Source: Candidatus Zixiibacteriota bacterium
GTDB lineage: Bacteria > Zixibacteria > MSB-5A5 > GN15 > FEB-12
Direction: 5' to 3'
Assembly (NCBI GenBank): GCA_040752815.1
Contig: JBFMGC010000006.1
Coordinates: 25,196-89,195 of the forward strand
DNA: 64,000 nucleotides
This document shows, piece by piece, positions 20,343 through 28,851 of the stretch. The notes beneath the pieces are model-generated. The model did no database searches and was not told the origin of the DNA. It worked only from the letters and a program-made list of their open reading frames with translations. Each line of letters starts with the position of its first letter. The stretch's first letter is position 1. A program made the position numbers and the translations under genes.

Positions 20343-20833
20343 TTCGTTACCTCGTTAAAGCTTAGACAACTAAATCTGCTGTTATCCGAATCGGACCGGC
20401 CGGGACACCCGCAGGTGTTGATGCCAGAGGTTTCGCCACCGCAACACTCGAGCCGGCAGGCGCCGCCATCGGCGCCGCAAGGCACGCAGTCGATGCTGGC
20501 GTTTACCTCGGCGCATTGGCCGAAATCGACGTCAAAGAGGACATGGCGTCCCTCTTGGATTACCACTTCCGTCCACCCAGCAATATCAACTGGCGTGGTG
20601 GTGCTCCAGGGTACAGTGGCCACCGACTGCCGGGGAGCACGACCGCTTGCGCATACCAGACCGACGAGCGACCATTCCGGGAATGCTCCCGCAACGGACG
20701 GGTCGGCCCAATAGGGCGCGAAACCGGTGTGTTCCGCCTGTCGCTGACCGCGCGACCAGGCAGCAGGTATATCGGAAACCCTCTGACGGGTCAGCCAATC
20801 CGACGATGAATAACACGATAGTCGTAAAAACAT
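20339..20833 (-). CDS. Hypothetical Cys-rich protein upstream of the GEVED gene
   Basis: 165 residues from an ATG at 20833, which has GGTGGAG about eight bases upstream. Its TGA overlaps the next ATG (ATGA), typical of coupled genes. The second half looks protein-like and extracellular (EVVIQEGRHVLFDVDFGQC, then DCVPCGADGGACRLECCGGE), while the first 60 residues do not. In an overlapping frame a signal-like stretch (IHVFTTIVLFIVGL, from GTG 20846) runs into that first part. A frameshift between a true signal peptide and the Cys-rich part is therefore possible. No family recognised. Confidence 0.35.
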   Translation of the reverse strand: MFLRLSCYSSSDWLTRQRVSDIPAAWSRGQRQAEHTGFAPYWADPSVAGAFPEWSLVGLVCASGRAPRQSVATVPWSTTTPVDIAGWTEVVIQEGRHVLFDVDFGQCAEVNASIDCVPCGADGGACRLECCGGETSGINTCGCPGRSDSDNSRFSCLSFNEVTK

Positions 20834-21513
20834 GTATGGTCTCCACCCTGAAAAATAACCCGGACCTTGCGCCAGAGCGTCATGATTACCAAACCAGCCG
20901 GTTAGGGCGGTCATGCGGCAACCCGACGGAGCCTCATATTGTCTAGGGAAGGTCGAGACTACTACTCTGGTCCTGTCCATACGGGCTACTTCCGGGAACT
21001 GGAGTTGAGAGCCGACGCCGTAACGTCGCTCATATTAGTCGTGTAATTCTTAACTTCCGAACCCATAATGATCAGATCGATCGTTGACGTTTCCTCCAAG
21101 TGAGGTCATGCGAAACTTCTCGCAATCGCTCAGTTAAAGTGATGGGCAGGAAGATGGAATTTTGAAAGAAGTTGCTAAACTCGGCTTCGGACTGTGTGCC
21201 TTCTCGTCCTCCGCCAGATCATCACTCCGACCTGACTTCCGGACAATACTTACACACCAACCTTAAACCAAGGCTGTGTCTTTAGCAGTGAGCTTAGATC
21301 CTGAAGAGAGTAATTACGTCGTCGTCACCAAACCACTTTGGGCTCTCGGGCTCAGCGACAACTCAAACACGCTCAGGAATCAAGATACGCGTGGGGGCTG
21401 ATTTGTCAAGGGTATTTTGTTACCATTTTGGCATTTTTTTCCGGTCTGGGGGGGGTGCGGGCCGGCTTTCAACTTGACACCCCCGCCCTCCCGCACCCTT
21501 CTTGGGCAGGGAT
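20834..21513. other. Intergenic gap
   Basis: About 680 bases between divergent genes, noticeably less G+C-rich than the genes. No gene, repeat or convincing promoter pair was recognised. TTGACA occurs at 21474-21479 but no matching -10 box is seen. Confidence 0.35.
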
Positions 21514-23922
21514 ATGAGACTCCACTCGCTGGCAATCGATAACTTCAGGGTGCTCAGACAGACCCGGCTGCAGTTCTCCGACCAGGTGATCGGGATCATC
21601 GGCCCGAACGGGGCCGGCAAGTCAAGTATTGTCGAGGCGATTGCCTGGGCGCTCTACGGCACCAAGGTGGCACGCTCGGTCAAGGAGGAAATCCGATCCA
21701 CGTACGCCGAGGAGGGCGCCGACTGCCAGGTGGCGCTCGAGTTCGCTATCGGGCGGGAGCATTATCGGCTGGAGCGGAGTCTGGTGGGGCGCACGGAGCG
21801 AAGCGAGGTGGTGCTCTACCGCGGCGGAGAGCGCGAATCGGCCGGGACGGTAGATACCGAAAAGTACGTCACTCAGTTGCTGGGTCTGGATTGGCACGGC
21901 TTCCGAACTTCGTTTCTGGCGCGGCAGCAGGAGCTGAATGCGTTGGCAGATAAGACCCCCGGCGAGCGGCGGGACTTTCTGGCGGGGATGCTGGGTATCG
22001 ACAGGCTGGATCGGGCGATCAAGCTGGTCAAGGACGACCGCAAGGCGTCCGAGCAGGCGGCCCAGATACTCGGCCCGCAGGTGGCGATGGTCGACCGGGT
22101 AGAAGACGAGCTGAAAGCGCTTCGGGAGCATGCTGGTGTGCTTGAACAGCAGCAGGTTGGCGCGTTGGGAGCACGCGACCGGGCCGAGCGGGAACATGCC
22201 CAGGCACAGGCTCACTCTCGGGAGCACGACGCGAAACAAACGGCGTGCTCCCGGCTTCAGCCGCAATTGGCGGCGGCGCGCCAGAGCGCGGAGCATCTGG
22301 CGAGGGCACTGGGTGAGCTTCGGGCGCGCGAGACAAAACTGGCCGCTGCCAAAGACTGGTTGGCGGCCCTCGAGCCGGAGCTTGCCCCGCTGGAAAATCT
22401 TCGCGCCGAACTCGAAAACCTCAATCGCCGTCGGGAAGCCGCGGCACAGCGGGCAGCGCTGGACGAGCAGGTGGCCGTGCACAAGCGCGAACTTAGCAAG
22501 ACCGAGCAGGACGTGGCCGAGGCTCGGAAGGCGCTCGACGTGGTCGAGCAATTCTTGAAGGAAATCCCTTCTGATCTGGCGGCACTGATTGAATATGTCA
22601 GCGCCGATCTCGAGGAAGCGCGGAGGCAGTGGTCCAACCAGAAGGCGTTGCTTGCCGCCGACGAGAAGACAGCTGGCCAGTTGCGCGAGCAGTTGGAGTC
22701 GATTAAGCAGGTGGGGCCAGACGCGGTTTGCGAAAGGTGCCATCGGCCGTTCGGCGACGATCTCCCACAGATTCAGAAACACCTGGCGGAAGAACTCGAG
22801 GCGCTCGAAGAAGCATGCGCCCAGCACAGACAGAATCTGCAGGCCCATCTTGACAGGGGCGCTGCGCTGAAGAAAGAGTTCGACCGACTGCAGCAGCTCG
22901 ACCGCCGGCGTGGCGAAAACGAGGTCAGATTGAAGGGGCTGCAGGAACAGGCCGACCGGCTGGCCGAGCAGAGTCGCAGACTCACGTCGCAGATCACCAA
23001 ACTCGAAGGTCAGATGGCGGCGCTGGGGGATACCGCGTTTGATCCGGTGCGGCATCGCGAGGTGTTCGAAAAGGTGAAGAAGCTCGAGGCGATCAATACT
23101 GAGGTAGTCGGACTCAGGGGCGAGCTGAAGGCGCTGCCGGAACTAGTCGAATCGGTTGCGAAGACGTCCGAGCAGGCGTCGCAGGCGAAAGCGGAGGTCG
23201 CGCAACTCGAGCAGGAATTGCAGGCAATCGGATTCGATCAACGGGCGTACGATGAGGCGGCGAATCGCCAGAGAGAGGCCCAACTACGGTTAGATGAGGC
23301 GAATCGAGCGCACCAGGAGATCGTCACCAAACTTGAGATAACGCGGCGGGATATCGCGCATAAAGAGGCAGAGCTCGCGCGACTGGCGGAGATCGGCAAG
23401 CAGCTCGAGGAAAGCCGCGACAACCAGTACTACGCCGAAAAGCTGGTCAACCTGTTTGGCGATTTTCGTAAATACACGATCAGCCGTATTCGGCCCCGCC
23501 TGGCGGAGCTGTCCAGCCAGTTGATGGTCGAGATGAGCGGCGGGAGGTACTCGCTGGTGGAGCTTGACGAAGACTACAATCTGCAGGTCATGGACAACGG
23601 CGAATACTTCGGTATCGACCGGTTCTCCGGCGGCGAGAAGGACCTGGCGTCGCTCTGCCTTCGGCTGGCGATTTCGCTCGCGTTGACCGAGTCGGCCGGG
23701 CTGGATAGCTCCTTCATTATATTAGATGAAGTTTTCGGTTCGCAGGACGCGGGCCGCCGGGACCTGATTTTCGAGTCTTTGGCGAATCTGAAAGCGCGCT
23801 TCCCGCAGATGCTGCTAATCACGCATCTTGACGAGCTCAAGCACAAGGTGGAAACGCTGGTCGAACTGGTTCCGCAGCCGGGCGGATGGTCCGAGGTGAG
23901 GTTAAATGGGGAAGCGGTCTAA
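21514..23922 (+). CDS. sbcC: SbcC/Rad50-like SMC-type ATPase
   Basis: 802 residues from ATG 21514. It has an ABC ATPase head split by a long coiled coil: Walker A GPNGAGKSS near residue 30; coiled coil about 180-380 and 430-650; a zinc-hook CERC (CxxC) near residue 405 in DAVCERCHRPFGDD; signature FSGGEKDLASLCLRLAIS near 704; Walker B SSFIILDEVFGSQD near 735. SbcC/Rad50 proteins tether and process DNA ends with the nuclease SbcD/Mre11. No sbcD/mre11 gene is in the window. Instead the 3' end overlaps a thermonuclease gene by 17 bases, so the two are co-expressed. Confidence 0.9.
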   Translation: MRLHSLAIDNFRVLRQTRLQFSDQVIGIIGPNGAGKSSIVEAIAWALYGTKVARSVKEEIRSTYAEEGADCQVALEFAIGREHYRLERSLVGRTERSEVVLYRGGERESAGTVDTEKYVTQLLGLDWHGFRTSFLARQQELNALADKTPGERRDFLAGMLGIDRLDRAIKLVKDDRKASEQAAQILGPQVAMVDRVEDELKALREHAGVLEQQQVGALGARDRAEREHAQAQAHSREHDAKQTACSRLQPQLAAARQSAEHLARALGELRARETKLAAAKDWLAALEPELAPLENLRAELENLNRRREAAAQRAALDEQVAVHKRELSKTEQDVAEARKALDVVEQFLKEIPSDLAALIEYVSADLEEARRQWSNQKALLAADEKTAGQLREQLESIKQVGPDAVCERCHRPFGDDLPQIQKHLAEELEALEEACAQHRQNLQAHLDRGAALKKEFDRLQQLDRRRGENEVRLKGLQEQADRLAEQSRRLTSQITKLEGQMAALGDTAFDPVRHREVFEKVKKLEAINTEVVGLRGELKALPELVESVAKTSEQASQAKAEVAQLEQELQAIGFDQRAYDEAANRQREAQLRLDEANRAHQEIVTKLEITRRDIAHKEAELARLAEIGKQLEESRDNQYYAEKLVNLFGDFRKYTISRIRPRLAELSSQLMVEMSGGRYSLVELDEDYNLQVMDNGEYFGIDRFSGGEKDLASLCLRLAISLALTESAGLDSSFIILDEVFGSQDAGRRDLIFESLANLKARFPQMLLITHLDELKHKVETLVELVPQPGGWSEVRLNGEAV

Positions 23923-24568
23923 GCGGGCGCGCAGGCGGCTGGTCTCGATCGCGTTTGTGATCGTGGTGGCCGTGCTCATCCTGGTCTTCCGCCTGGTGGA
24001 ACAGATCGGGCCGGAGAAGGGACCGGAGGATCGGTTTGTGGTGGTGCGGGTTCTCGACGGCGACACGATGGAACTTCAGGGCGGGGACCGGCTCAGGCTT
24101 TTGGCTATCGATACTCCGGAGAAAAGCGAGCCGTTTCACGATCAGGCTGCCGGGCTCTTGTCCCGACTCGCGCTTCGCCGGACGGCTTCAGTCGAGTACG
24201 CCAACCAGCGGCGCGATAAATACGGTCGGCTGCTGGGATACATGTATATCGACACGTTATTCGTCAATCGGACGATAATCGACAGCGGCTACGGGTATGT
24301 GTATCTGTTCGACGACAACGAGCTGAACAGCGAATATGTGCGTACGCTGCTGGCGGCGCAGCGGTCGGCGATCGAAAGGCGAGTCGGGCTCTGGTCGCTA
24401 CAGCACGAGCCGGAACCGCGATATATCAATACTCAGGGATCGTTTCGGCTGCACCGGCCGGGGTGTCGTTCGCTCGGTGAGCTCAAGCCGGGGCGGTATC
24501 AGGAGTTTCCGACACGAGAAGAAGGTCTGGCGACCGGTCTATCGCCTTGCCGCAATTGCAAGCCGTAG
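23906..24568 (+). CDS. Membrane-anchored thermonuclease (SNase-like) with C-terminal Cys domain
   Basis: 220 residues from ATG 23906, preceded by GAGGTGAGG and overlapping the sbcC-like gene by 17 bases. A basic start (MGKRSKRARRRL) is followed by one membrane helix (VSIAFVIVVAVLILVF), so the enzyme is probably anchored facing the outside. The SNase domain keeps its catalytic set: RVLDGDTMEL, RLLAIDTPEK (Arg, Asp, Glu) and DKYGRLLGYMYI (Arg). A short C-terminal module, FRLHRPGC...EFPTREEGLATGLSPCRNC, has the two-Cys-pair pattern of Ada-like zinc domains often fused to secreted nucleases. It would cut DNA or RNA unspecifically. Confidence 0.88.
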   Translation: MGKRSKRARRRLVSIAFVIVVAVLILVFRLVEQIGPEKGPEDRFVVVRVLDGDTMELQGGDRLRLLAIDTPEKSEPFHDQAAGLLSRLALRRTASVEYANQRRDKYGRLLGYMYIDTLFVNRTIIDSGYGYVYLFDDNELNSEYVRTLLAAQRSAIERRVGLWSLQHEPEPRYINTQGSFRLHRPGCRSLGELKPGRYQEFPTREEGLATGLSPCRNCKP

Positions 24569-24822
24569 GTTCGGGGCCGTTCGACGGCTGATATCGTGGG
24601 CGGCAGACCTCCCAGTCTGCCCCTTCGAGATCTTTCTTCGATACATGGGCAGACGAGTCCCCGCCGTCGGCGCGCCGTGCACGGAAATCTTTGGGCGAGG
24701 CGCATCTCAGTCCCACCCGCAAGCGGGTGGGACACCGAGGTTTTGTGTTGCGTAGCGAACGTGGTAGACGAGGACGTCCACCACGCACCCAATCCCAAAC
24801 GCAAGCGGGTGGGCCGGCGGGG
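24569..24822. repeat. Cluster of palindromic repeats between convergent genes
   Basis: Holds GGCAGACCTCCCAGTCTGCC (24602-24621), TCCCACCCGCAAGCGGGTGGGA (24711-24732), the palindrome GTGG-TAGACGAGGACGTC-CACCAC around 24760-24783, and a half copy GCAAGCGGGTGGGCC near 24800. The hairpins may end transcription from both sides. Confidence 0.6.
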
Positions 24823-25842
24823 CTACTGGTTCTGTTCGCGGGCGAAAAACAGCTTCAGCATATACCAGACCAGGCCGAGCGCCGCAACGAAACAGACCAG
24901 AAACACCAGGAAGATCGACCACTGCGTGCGAATGGGCAGGGTCGATGGTTCGAATTCATCGGCCAAGTGCAGCAGCCGGACATGGTGGCGCGTGTACACC
25001 ATCATTAGGACCGAGAGCATGACCATTATCCCGGCCCAGACAAAACGCCGCTTATAGAAGAAGTGTAAAGATCCCGCCGAGAGCACGATCCCGACAGTCA
25101 ACGCCCAGATAGCCGGTGTTCTCATCAGTCCCAGCAGGTGTTCCCCCAGCGTGAAGAGGTAGATCATGCCGAACACCGATGCGGTCGCGAATCCCCAGGT
25201 GAAGAACAGTTTTCCGGTTCGGTAAACGGCATCGTCATCCTTGCCTACCCATCCGACAAACAAGCCCCCTACCGTGATAGCGCCGGTGATCATGTGCAGC
25301 CAGCGAAAGATCCAACTACCGATATCGGGGTTGATCGTCAGGCCGCCCGGGTTCGCAGCGTACGCGGTGCGGCACAGTTCCGGATTCTCCGCGAGCGCAA
25401 ACACCGTGCTGTAAACCAGCGACACGTACACAAAACAAAGCAGGGAGACCAGCAGGTACCGGCCGTTGTGTTTCTCCGGGGTTTTGGTAAACGCTGCACC
25501 ATAGAGGAAATAATAGGCCAGAATAACCACCGGGATGATGAACAGCCAGAACCAGCCGCTGACGATACCCGCGCTGTAGGCCTGTCGATGGTAAACCAAC
25601 TGCAGGAACAGGAGAGGCGCCACACCCAGTGTGATTGTCGCCGCCATGGCGGTCGGCAGCAGCTTTACATAGCGAAGCACGGCCGGATTTTGCCAGCGCT
25701 GTTTGATGCGACCAAGCAGGATCACCGCCAGCCCGCCGAAGAGGAAGTTCATCGCGATCAAGTGGAGTGACAGGGTCACGATATGCAGGACGTTTATCAG
25801 CCATAAGGGGGCCGACAGGAAGTTGTGCGACGGGACATTCAT
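24823..25842 (-). CDS. Cytochrome bd-like oxidase, second membrane subunit
   Basis: 339 residues with about eight membrane helices. The pattern LWLINVLHIVTLSLHLIAMN-FLFGG near the start and WRLHMITGAI-like RWLHMITGAITVGGLFVGW further on contain buried His residues that could ligate heme. The following segment LGVAPLLFLQLVYHRQAYSA also recalls cytochrome bd subunits. Its start overlaps the stop of the larger heme-c-bearing subunit by four bases (ATGA), so the two form one complex. The relation is closer to a second CydA-like subunit than to classical CydB. Substrate (quinol or cytochrome c) and product cannot be read from the sequence. Confidence 0.65.
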   Translation of the reverse strand: MNVPSHNFLSAPLWLINVLHIVTLSLHLIAMNFLFGGLAVILLGRIKQRWQNPAVLRYVKLLPTAMAATITLGVAPLLFLQLVYHRQAYSAGIVSGWFWLFIIPVVILAYYFLYGAAFTKTPEKHNGRYLLVSLLCFVYVSLVYSTVFALAENPELCRTAYAANPGGLTINPDIGSWIFRWLHMITGAITVGGLFVGWVGKDDDAVYRTGKLFFTWGFATASVFGMIYLFTLGEHLLGLMRTPAIWALTVGIVLSAGSLHFFYKRRFVWAGIMVMLSVLMMVYTRHHVRLLHLADEFEPSTLPIRTQWSIFLVFLVCFVAALGLVWYMLKLFFAREQNQ

Positions 25843-27350
25843 CGCGAGCCTCCTTGGGAGAGCGTCTTCAGATACTCGATGAGGGCGGCACGCTCCTCGT
25901 CGGGCGCCGTAAACGCCGGCATTTCCTCCGAGATATCGTTGGCCATGTCGAGTAGATCGTTATACTCGTCGTCGCCAAGGCCTACCATTGATGACGACTT
26001 GTCGTTGAAACCGCCCACTTCATGACAACTGCCGCAGCGAATATCGTAGACCTTACGACCAAGCTCCGCTCCAGTCAGGCCGTAGATTTCGCCCAGCGGA
26101 CGTTTATCGACTTGATTGTAGATATGCACCGCGATCAACTGTGATTCGGTCTCGGTGCCGGGATAGAGCGGCATGTTGCCGCGCATCACCCCGACCCCAC
26201 GGATCATCGCCGCGATGAACTCCTGGTCGGTTCCATCGAATCGGGGCTTCAGGGCGTTGTAGCCGGTCATGGTGTGGCAGCTTCGACAGGCCCGGCGGAA
26301 AAGATCGGCGCCGTTGTCGCCGGTGCGATAAGCAAGCCGCGGCAGCAGGCCGTCGGACCGAAGTGATTCCAACTCGGCCACTTCGATGCCGCTCCCGTAC
26401 ATGTACCCGTGCACGACATATGGTTTGCGGATAGCCTCGCGCATCCACTCGAACTCTCCGAACCAGAGCAGGCCGAGAATCATGACGACAACAGCGACTG
26501 GCCGCCCGAAAAATCTCGGCAAAGCCAGCCCGAACAGAATGATCATAATCGCGATAGCCCCGCCCAGCCACCAGCCTTCACTAATACGGGCCGTCACGAC
26601 CGGCATCGCCTCGGCGGCGGTCTCACGGATCGTTCCCGGGATGTTGCTGAAATACCAACGAAAGGTGGGGAACATGATGGCCAGGCCAACCAACGCCCAC
26701 ACGGCGTTGTAGCGCACAAGCGATGTTTTAGAGTGATCGGTTTTGAAAAACGACGCAACCAGCAGTGCGTACAGCCCCGCGAGCATAATGCAGATCCCTG
26801 TGCGGAACCAGACCGACGGCCAGTAAGTCGGGTTGAGAAACCCGTCCCAGAAGTCCCCGGTCTGCAGCCATTCGCCGGGCGTGAGCATGTAGGTGATGAT
26901 GCCGTTGATGACCACCAGGGACAGCCAGGCGGCAATGAAGTATATCCATCCGATTATCAGATGGTTCCGAGCGGACATTGTCTTCCAGCCATAGAAGTAG
27001 AGTATGGCGGCGGAGATTTCCACAACGAAGAATGTCCACTCGGTCGCCCAGCCCCAGACAAAGTTGTGAATCAGCACCTCAGTGGCCGCCGGATTTATGA
27101 GGCCGATTATGAACCAGATGCCGACCCCGGTCAGGGCGCCGAATACGACCGAAACCAGCACAAAGAATTTGCTCAATTTCTGAAGAAACTCCAGGCGAAA
27201 GGAGTCATTGAGTTTACGCGCAGAGCTTTCGGCCAGAACCAGGTAAAGGCCGCCACCGATGGCAAAGTGCGAGATGAAGACGTGGACGATGGCGATCCCG
27301 CCCATGAGCCAGCCGTAACCGATGTCAATATCCCAGAAAGGGTAATTCAT
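25839..27350 (-). CDS. Cytochrome bd-like oxidase large subunit fused to a diheme cytochrome c domain
   Basis: 503 residues. The N-terminal 330 residues form about nine membrane helices with CydA-like features: IAIVHVFISHFAIGGGLYLV with two His in the first helix, GALTGVGIWFIIGLINPAA, and WGWATEWTFFVVEISAAILY with an intramembrane Glu. The C-terminal 160 residues carry two CxxCH heme-c sites, CRSCH near residue 355 and CGSCH near 438, with distal Met candidates (GNMPLYPGTE, EEMPAFTAP). Heme-c-containing branches of the cytochrome bd superfamily are known and may take electrons from cytochrome c rather than quinol. GGAGGCGAGAA precedes the ATG. Operon with the downstream membrane subunit. Confidence 0.75.
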   Translation of the reverse strand: MNYPFWDIDIGYGWLMGGIAIVHVFISHFAIGGGLYLVLAESSARKLNDSFRLEFLQKLSKFFVLVSVVFGALTGVGIWFIIGLINPAATEVLIHNFVWGWATEWTFFVVEISAAILYFYGWKTMSARNHLIIGWIYFIAAWLSLVVINGIITYMLTPGEWLQTGDFWDGFLNPTYWPSVWFRTGICIMLAGLYALLVASFFKTDHSKTSLVRYNAVWALVGLAIMFPTFRWYFSNIPGTIRETAAEAMPVVTARISEGWWLGGAIAIMIILFGLALPRFFGRPVAVVVMILGLLWFGEFEWMREAIRKPYVVHGYMYGSGIEVAELESLRSDGLLPRLAYRTGDNGADLFRRACRSCHTMTGYNALKPRFDGTDQEFIAAMIRGVGVMRGNMPLYPGTETESQLIAVHIYNQVDKRPLGEIYGLTGAELGRKVYDIRCGSCHEVGGFNDKSSSMVGLGDDEYNDLLDMANDISEEMPAFTAPDEERAALIEYLKTLSQGGSR

Positions 27351-27888
27351 TTCTCGCCTCCGGTAAGAGGTTGCTCGGAGATGGTACGATTCAAACTATA
27401 CTGATGTCAAGGAAAAGTGGATTACTTTGCGCAGACCATCTGGATTGAGTCGCATGTTACAAGACTTAATTGGTCTATTATGGCGACTTTGCTGGTAAAC
27501 CTGGGCCGGGTGTATGGGCCGGCGTGGTACGTGGGCAGGCCCATGTTATTAGCGTGGGAGGTGGCCCATCCGCTGAATTGCGATAGGCGGGCATCCGAGC
27601 TTGCCGTGATCCGGGGCGGCAGGGACAGAGCCCTGCCGATCAATCGGGATTGTGGTTGGTGTACGTCCTCGTGCGCCAACTTCAGCAATGTTGAGCAATG
27701 CAGGTCAAAACCCCTGAGTCGAACGCGTTGGCCTGAGACGTGGTTTTGACAATGAAGTTCTGTTCAGATGCGAACAACCAACAGCAAGCTGTGGGCTACC
27801 AGCGGGCGCGTGATGCTTCCGAGTCGCTTGCAAGACGGGTCGGCGACAGGTATGTTACATCGTATCTTACCGAAGGAAACCCACGCGT
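27351..27888. other. Intergenic gap with small inverted repeats
   Basis: No gene recognised between the divergent oxidase operon and hypB; no HypA-like frame is present. It contains GGCAGGG-ACAGA-GCCCTGCC near 27615, an inverted pair GTCAAAACC / GGTTTTGAC (27704-27712 and 27742-27750), and a partial palindromic repeat CAACAGCAAGCTGTGGGCTACC near 27780. Confidence 0.45.
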
Positions 27889-28557
27889 ATGACCACGCGC
27901 ATAGACTTAAATGAGAAGGTGCTGAAGGAAAACGACCGAATAGCGGCCGAAATCCGGCAGCTTCTGGCCGAGAAACGGATTCTGGCGCTTAATCTGGTCA
28001 GTTCGCCCGGGTCGGGCAAGACCAGCCTTCTGGAGCGAACCTTTCGTGAACTGAGCGGACGGTTGAAGATGGTGGGGATCGCAGGCGACGTGCAGACCGA
28101 GAACGACGCCCGTCGGCTCGAAGCCGCCGGGGCGCGCCTGGTGCGGCCGATTGTCACCGGCGGGGCGTGCCATCTCGATGCCCGCATGATACAACAGGCG
28201 ATGGCTGGCATGGACCTATCGGCGTGTGACGTGCTCTTTGTCGAGAATGTCGGCAACTTAGTGTGTCCGTCGAGCTATGATCTCGGCGAGGATATGAAGG
28301 TGGTGTTAATCAGCACGACCGAGGGGGACGACAAGCCGCTGAAGTACCCGGCGATGTTTCGGCGCGCGTCGGTGATGATCATCAACAAAACCGATTTACT
28401 GGGACAGTCGGATTTTGATCTGGATCGGGTGAAGAAGAACGCGTGGCAGATCAACGGCGGTCTGGAGATACTCGAGTTGTCTTGCCGTACCGGGGAAGGG
28501 CTGCCCGTATGGTACGAGTGGCTGGTAAGGGCATCGGGCGAGAAGAAGAAGCGGTGA
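27889..28557 (+). CDS. hypB: Hydrogenase nickel-insertion GTPase HypB
   Basis: 222 residues. A G3E-family GTPase that, with HypA, delivers nickel to the NiFe site of hydrogenase precursors. The P-loop SSPGSGKTSLL is near residue 40. GDVQTENDARRL, the metal-site Cys in VTGGACHLDARM, and CDVLFVENVGNLVCPSSYDL are all present, as is the NKTDLL guanine-specificity motif. No His-rich nickel-storage N-terminus is present. It is the only maturation gene on the plus strand and faces hypE across the repeat element at 28611-28816. AAGGAA precedes the ATG. Confidence 0.95.
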   Translation: MTTRIDLNEKVLKENDRIAAEIRQLLAEKRILALNLVSSPGSGKTSLLERTFRELSGRLKMVGIAGDVQTENDARRLEAAGARLVRPIVTGGACHLDARMIQQAMAGMDLSACDVLFVENVGNLVCPSSYDLGEDMKVVLISTTEGDDKPLKYPAMFRRASVMIINKTDLLGQSDFDLDRVKKNAWQINGGLEILELSCRTGEGLPVWYEWLVRASGEKKKR

Positions 28558-28610
28558 CGCGCGGTTGGGGGGAGAAGTTTGCGTGTTGTGATCCGGTACC
28601 CCATCCAACG

Positions 28611-28816
28611 GAGGCTGTCTCAAAAGACGCCATTACTGTTGCGTCAGTTCTTGCCCCTTTTGCCTTGACCGTTGAATGAGGCAAAAGGAGTGTGAACTGA
28701 CGCGCTTAACCCGCTACAGATCAACGGCGTCAGGTCACACTTCGAGCCCGACCCACGGAGCGAGTCGGGCCCGAAGCAAGACCTGCCGCAACAGATCGAG
28801 GTTTTGAGACAGCCTC
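28611..28816. repeat. 206-bp non-coding element with perfect 15-bp terminal inverted repeats
   Basis: GAGGCTGTCTCAAAA at 28611-28625 is the exact reverse complement of TTTTGAGACAGCCTC at 28802-28816. Inside are an inverted pair TGCCTT... and AAGGCA-like arms around CCCCTTTTGCCTT / AATGAGGCAAAAGGAG (28654-28690), paired arms GCGTCAGTTC / GAACTGACGC, and a palindrome GCCCGACCC...GAGTCGGGC (28746-28770). No coding frame. Size and ends are those of a MITE-like, non-autonomous transposable element. No clear target duplication was found. Confidence 0.75.
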
Positions 28817-28851
28817 TAAATGCTGGGCCACCAGAGGATTCATGTCACAGA

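Noticed and set aside
21474..21513. Promoter for the SbcC-like gene from TTGACA at 21474
   Set aside because: No -10-like hexamer at 16-18 bases; the spacer is C-rich and the start codon follows too closely.
21622..23055. A 477-codon minus-strand frame
   Set aside because: Antisense of the SbcC-like coiled coil; composition is typical of reverse-strand readings of Glu/Ala/Arg-rich coiled coils.
26409..27404. A 331-codon plus-strand frame
   Set aside because: Antisense of the oxidase large subunit, whose heme motifs and membrane helices are unambiguous.
27417..27749. Possible hypA upstream of hypB
   Set aside because: The frame lacks the N-terminal MHE-type nickel site and the two CxxC zinc motifs of HypA.
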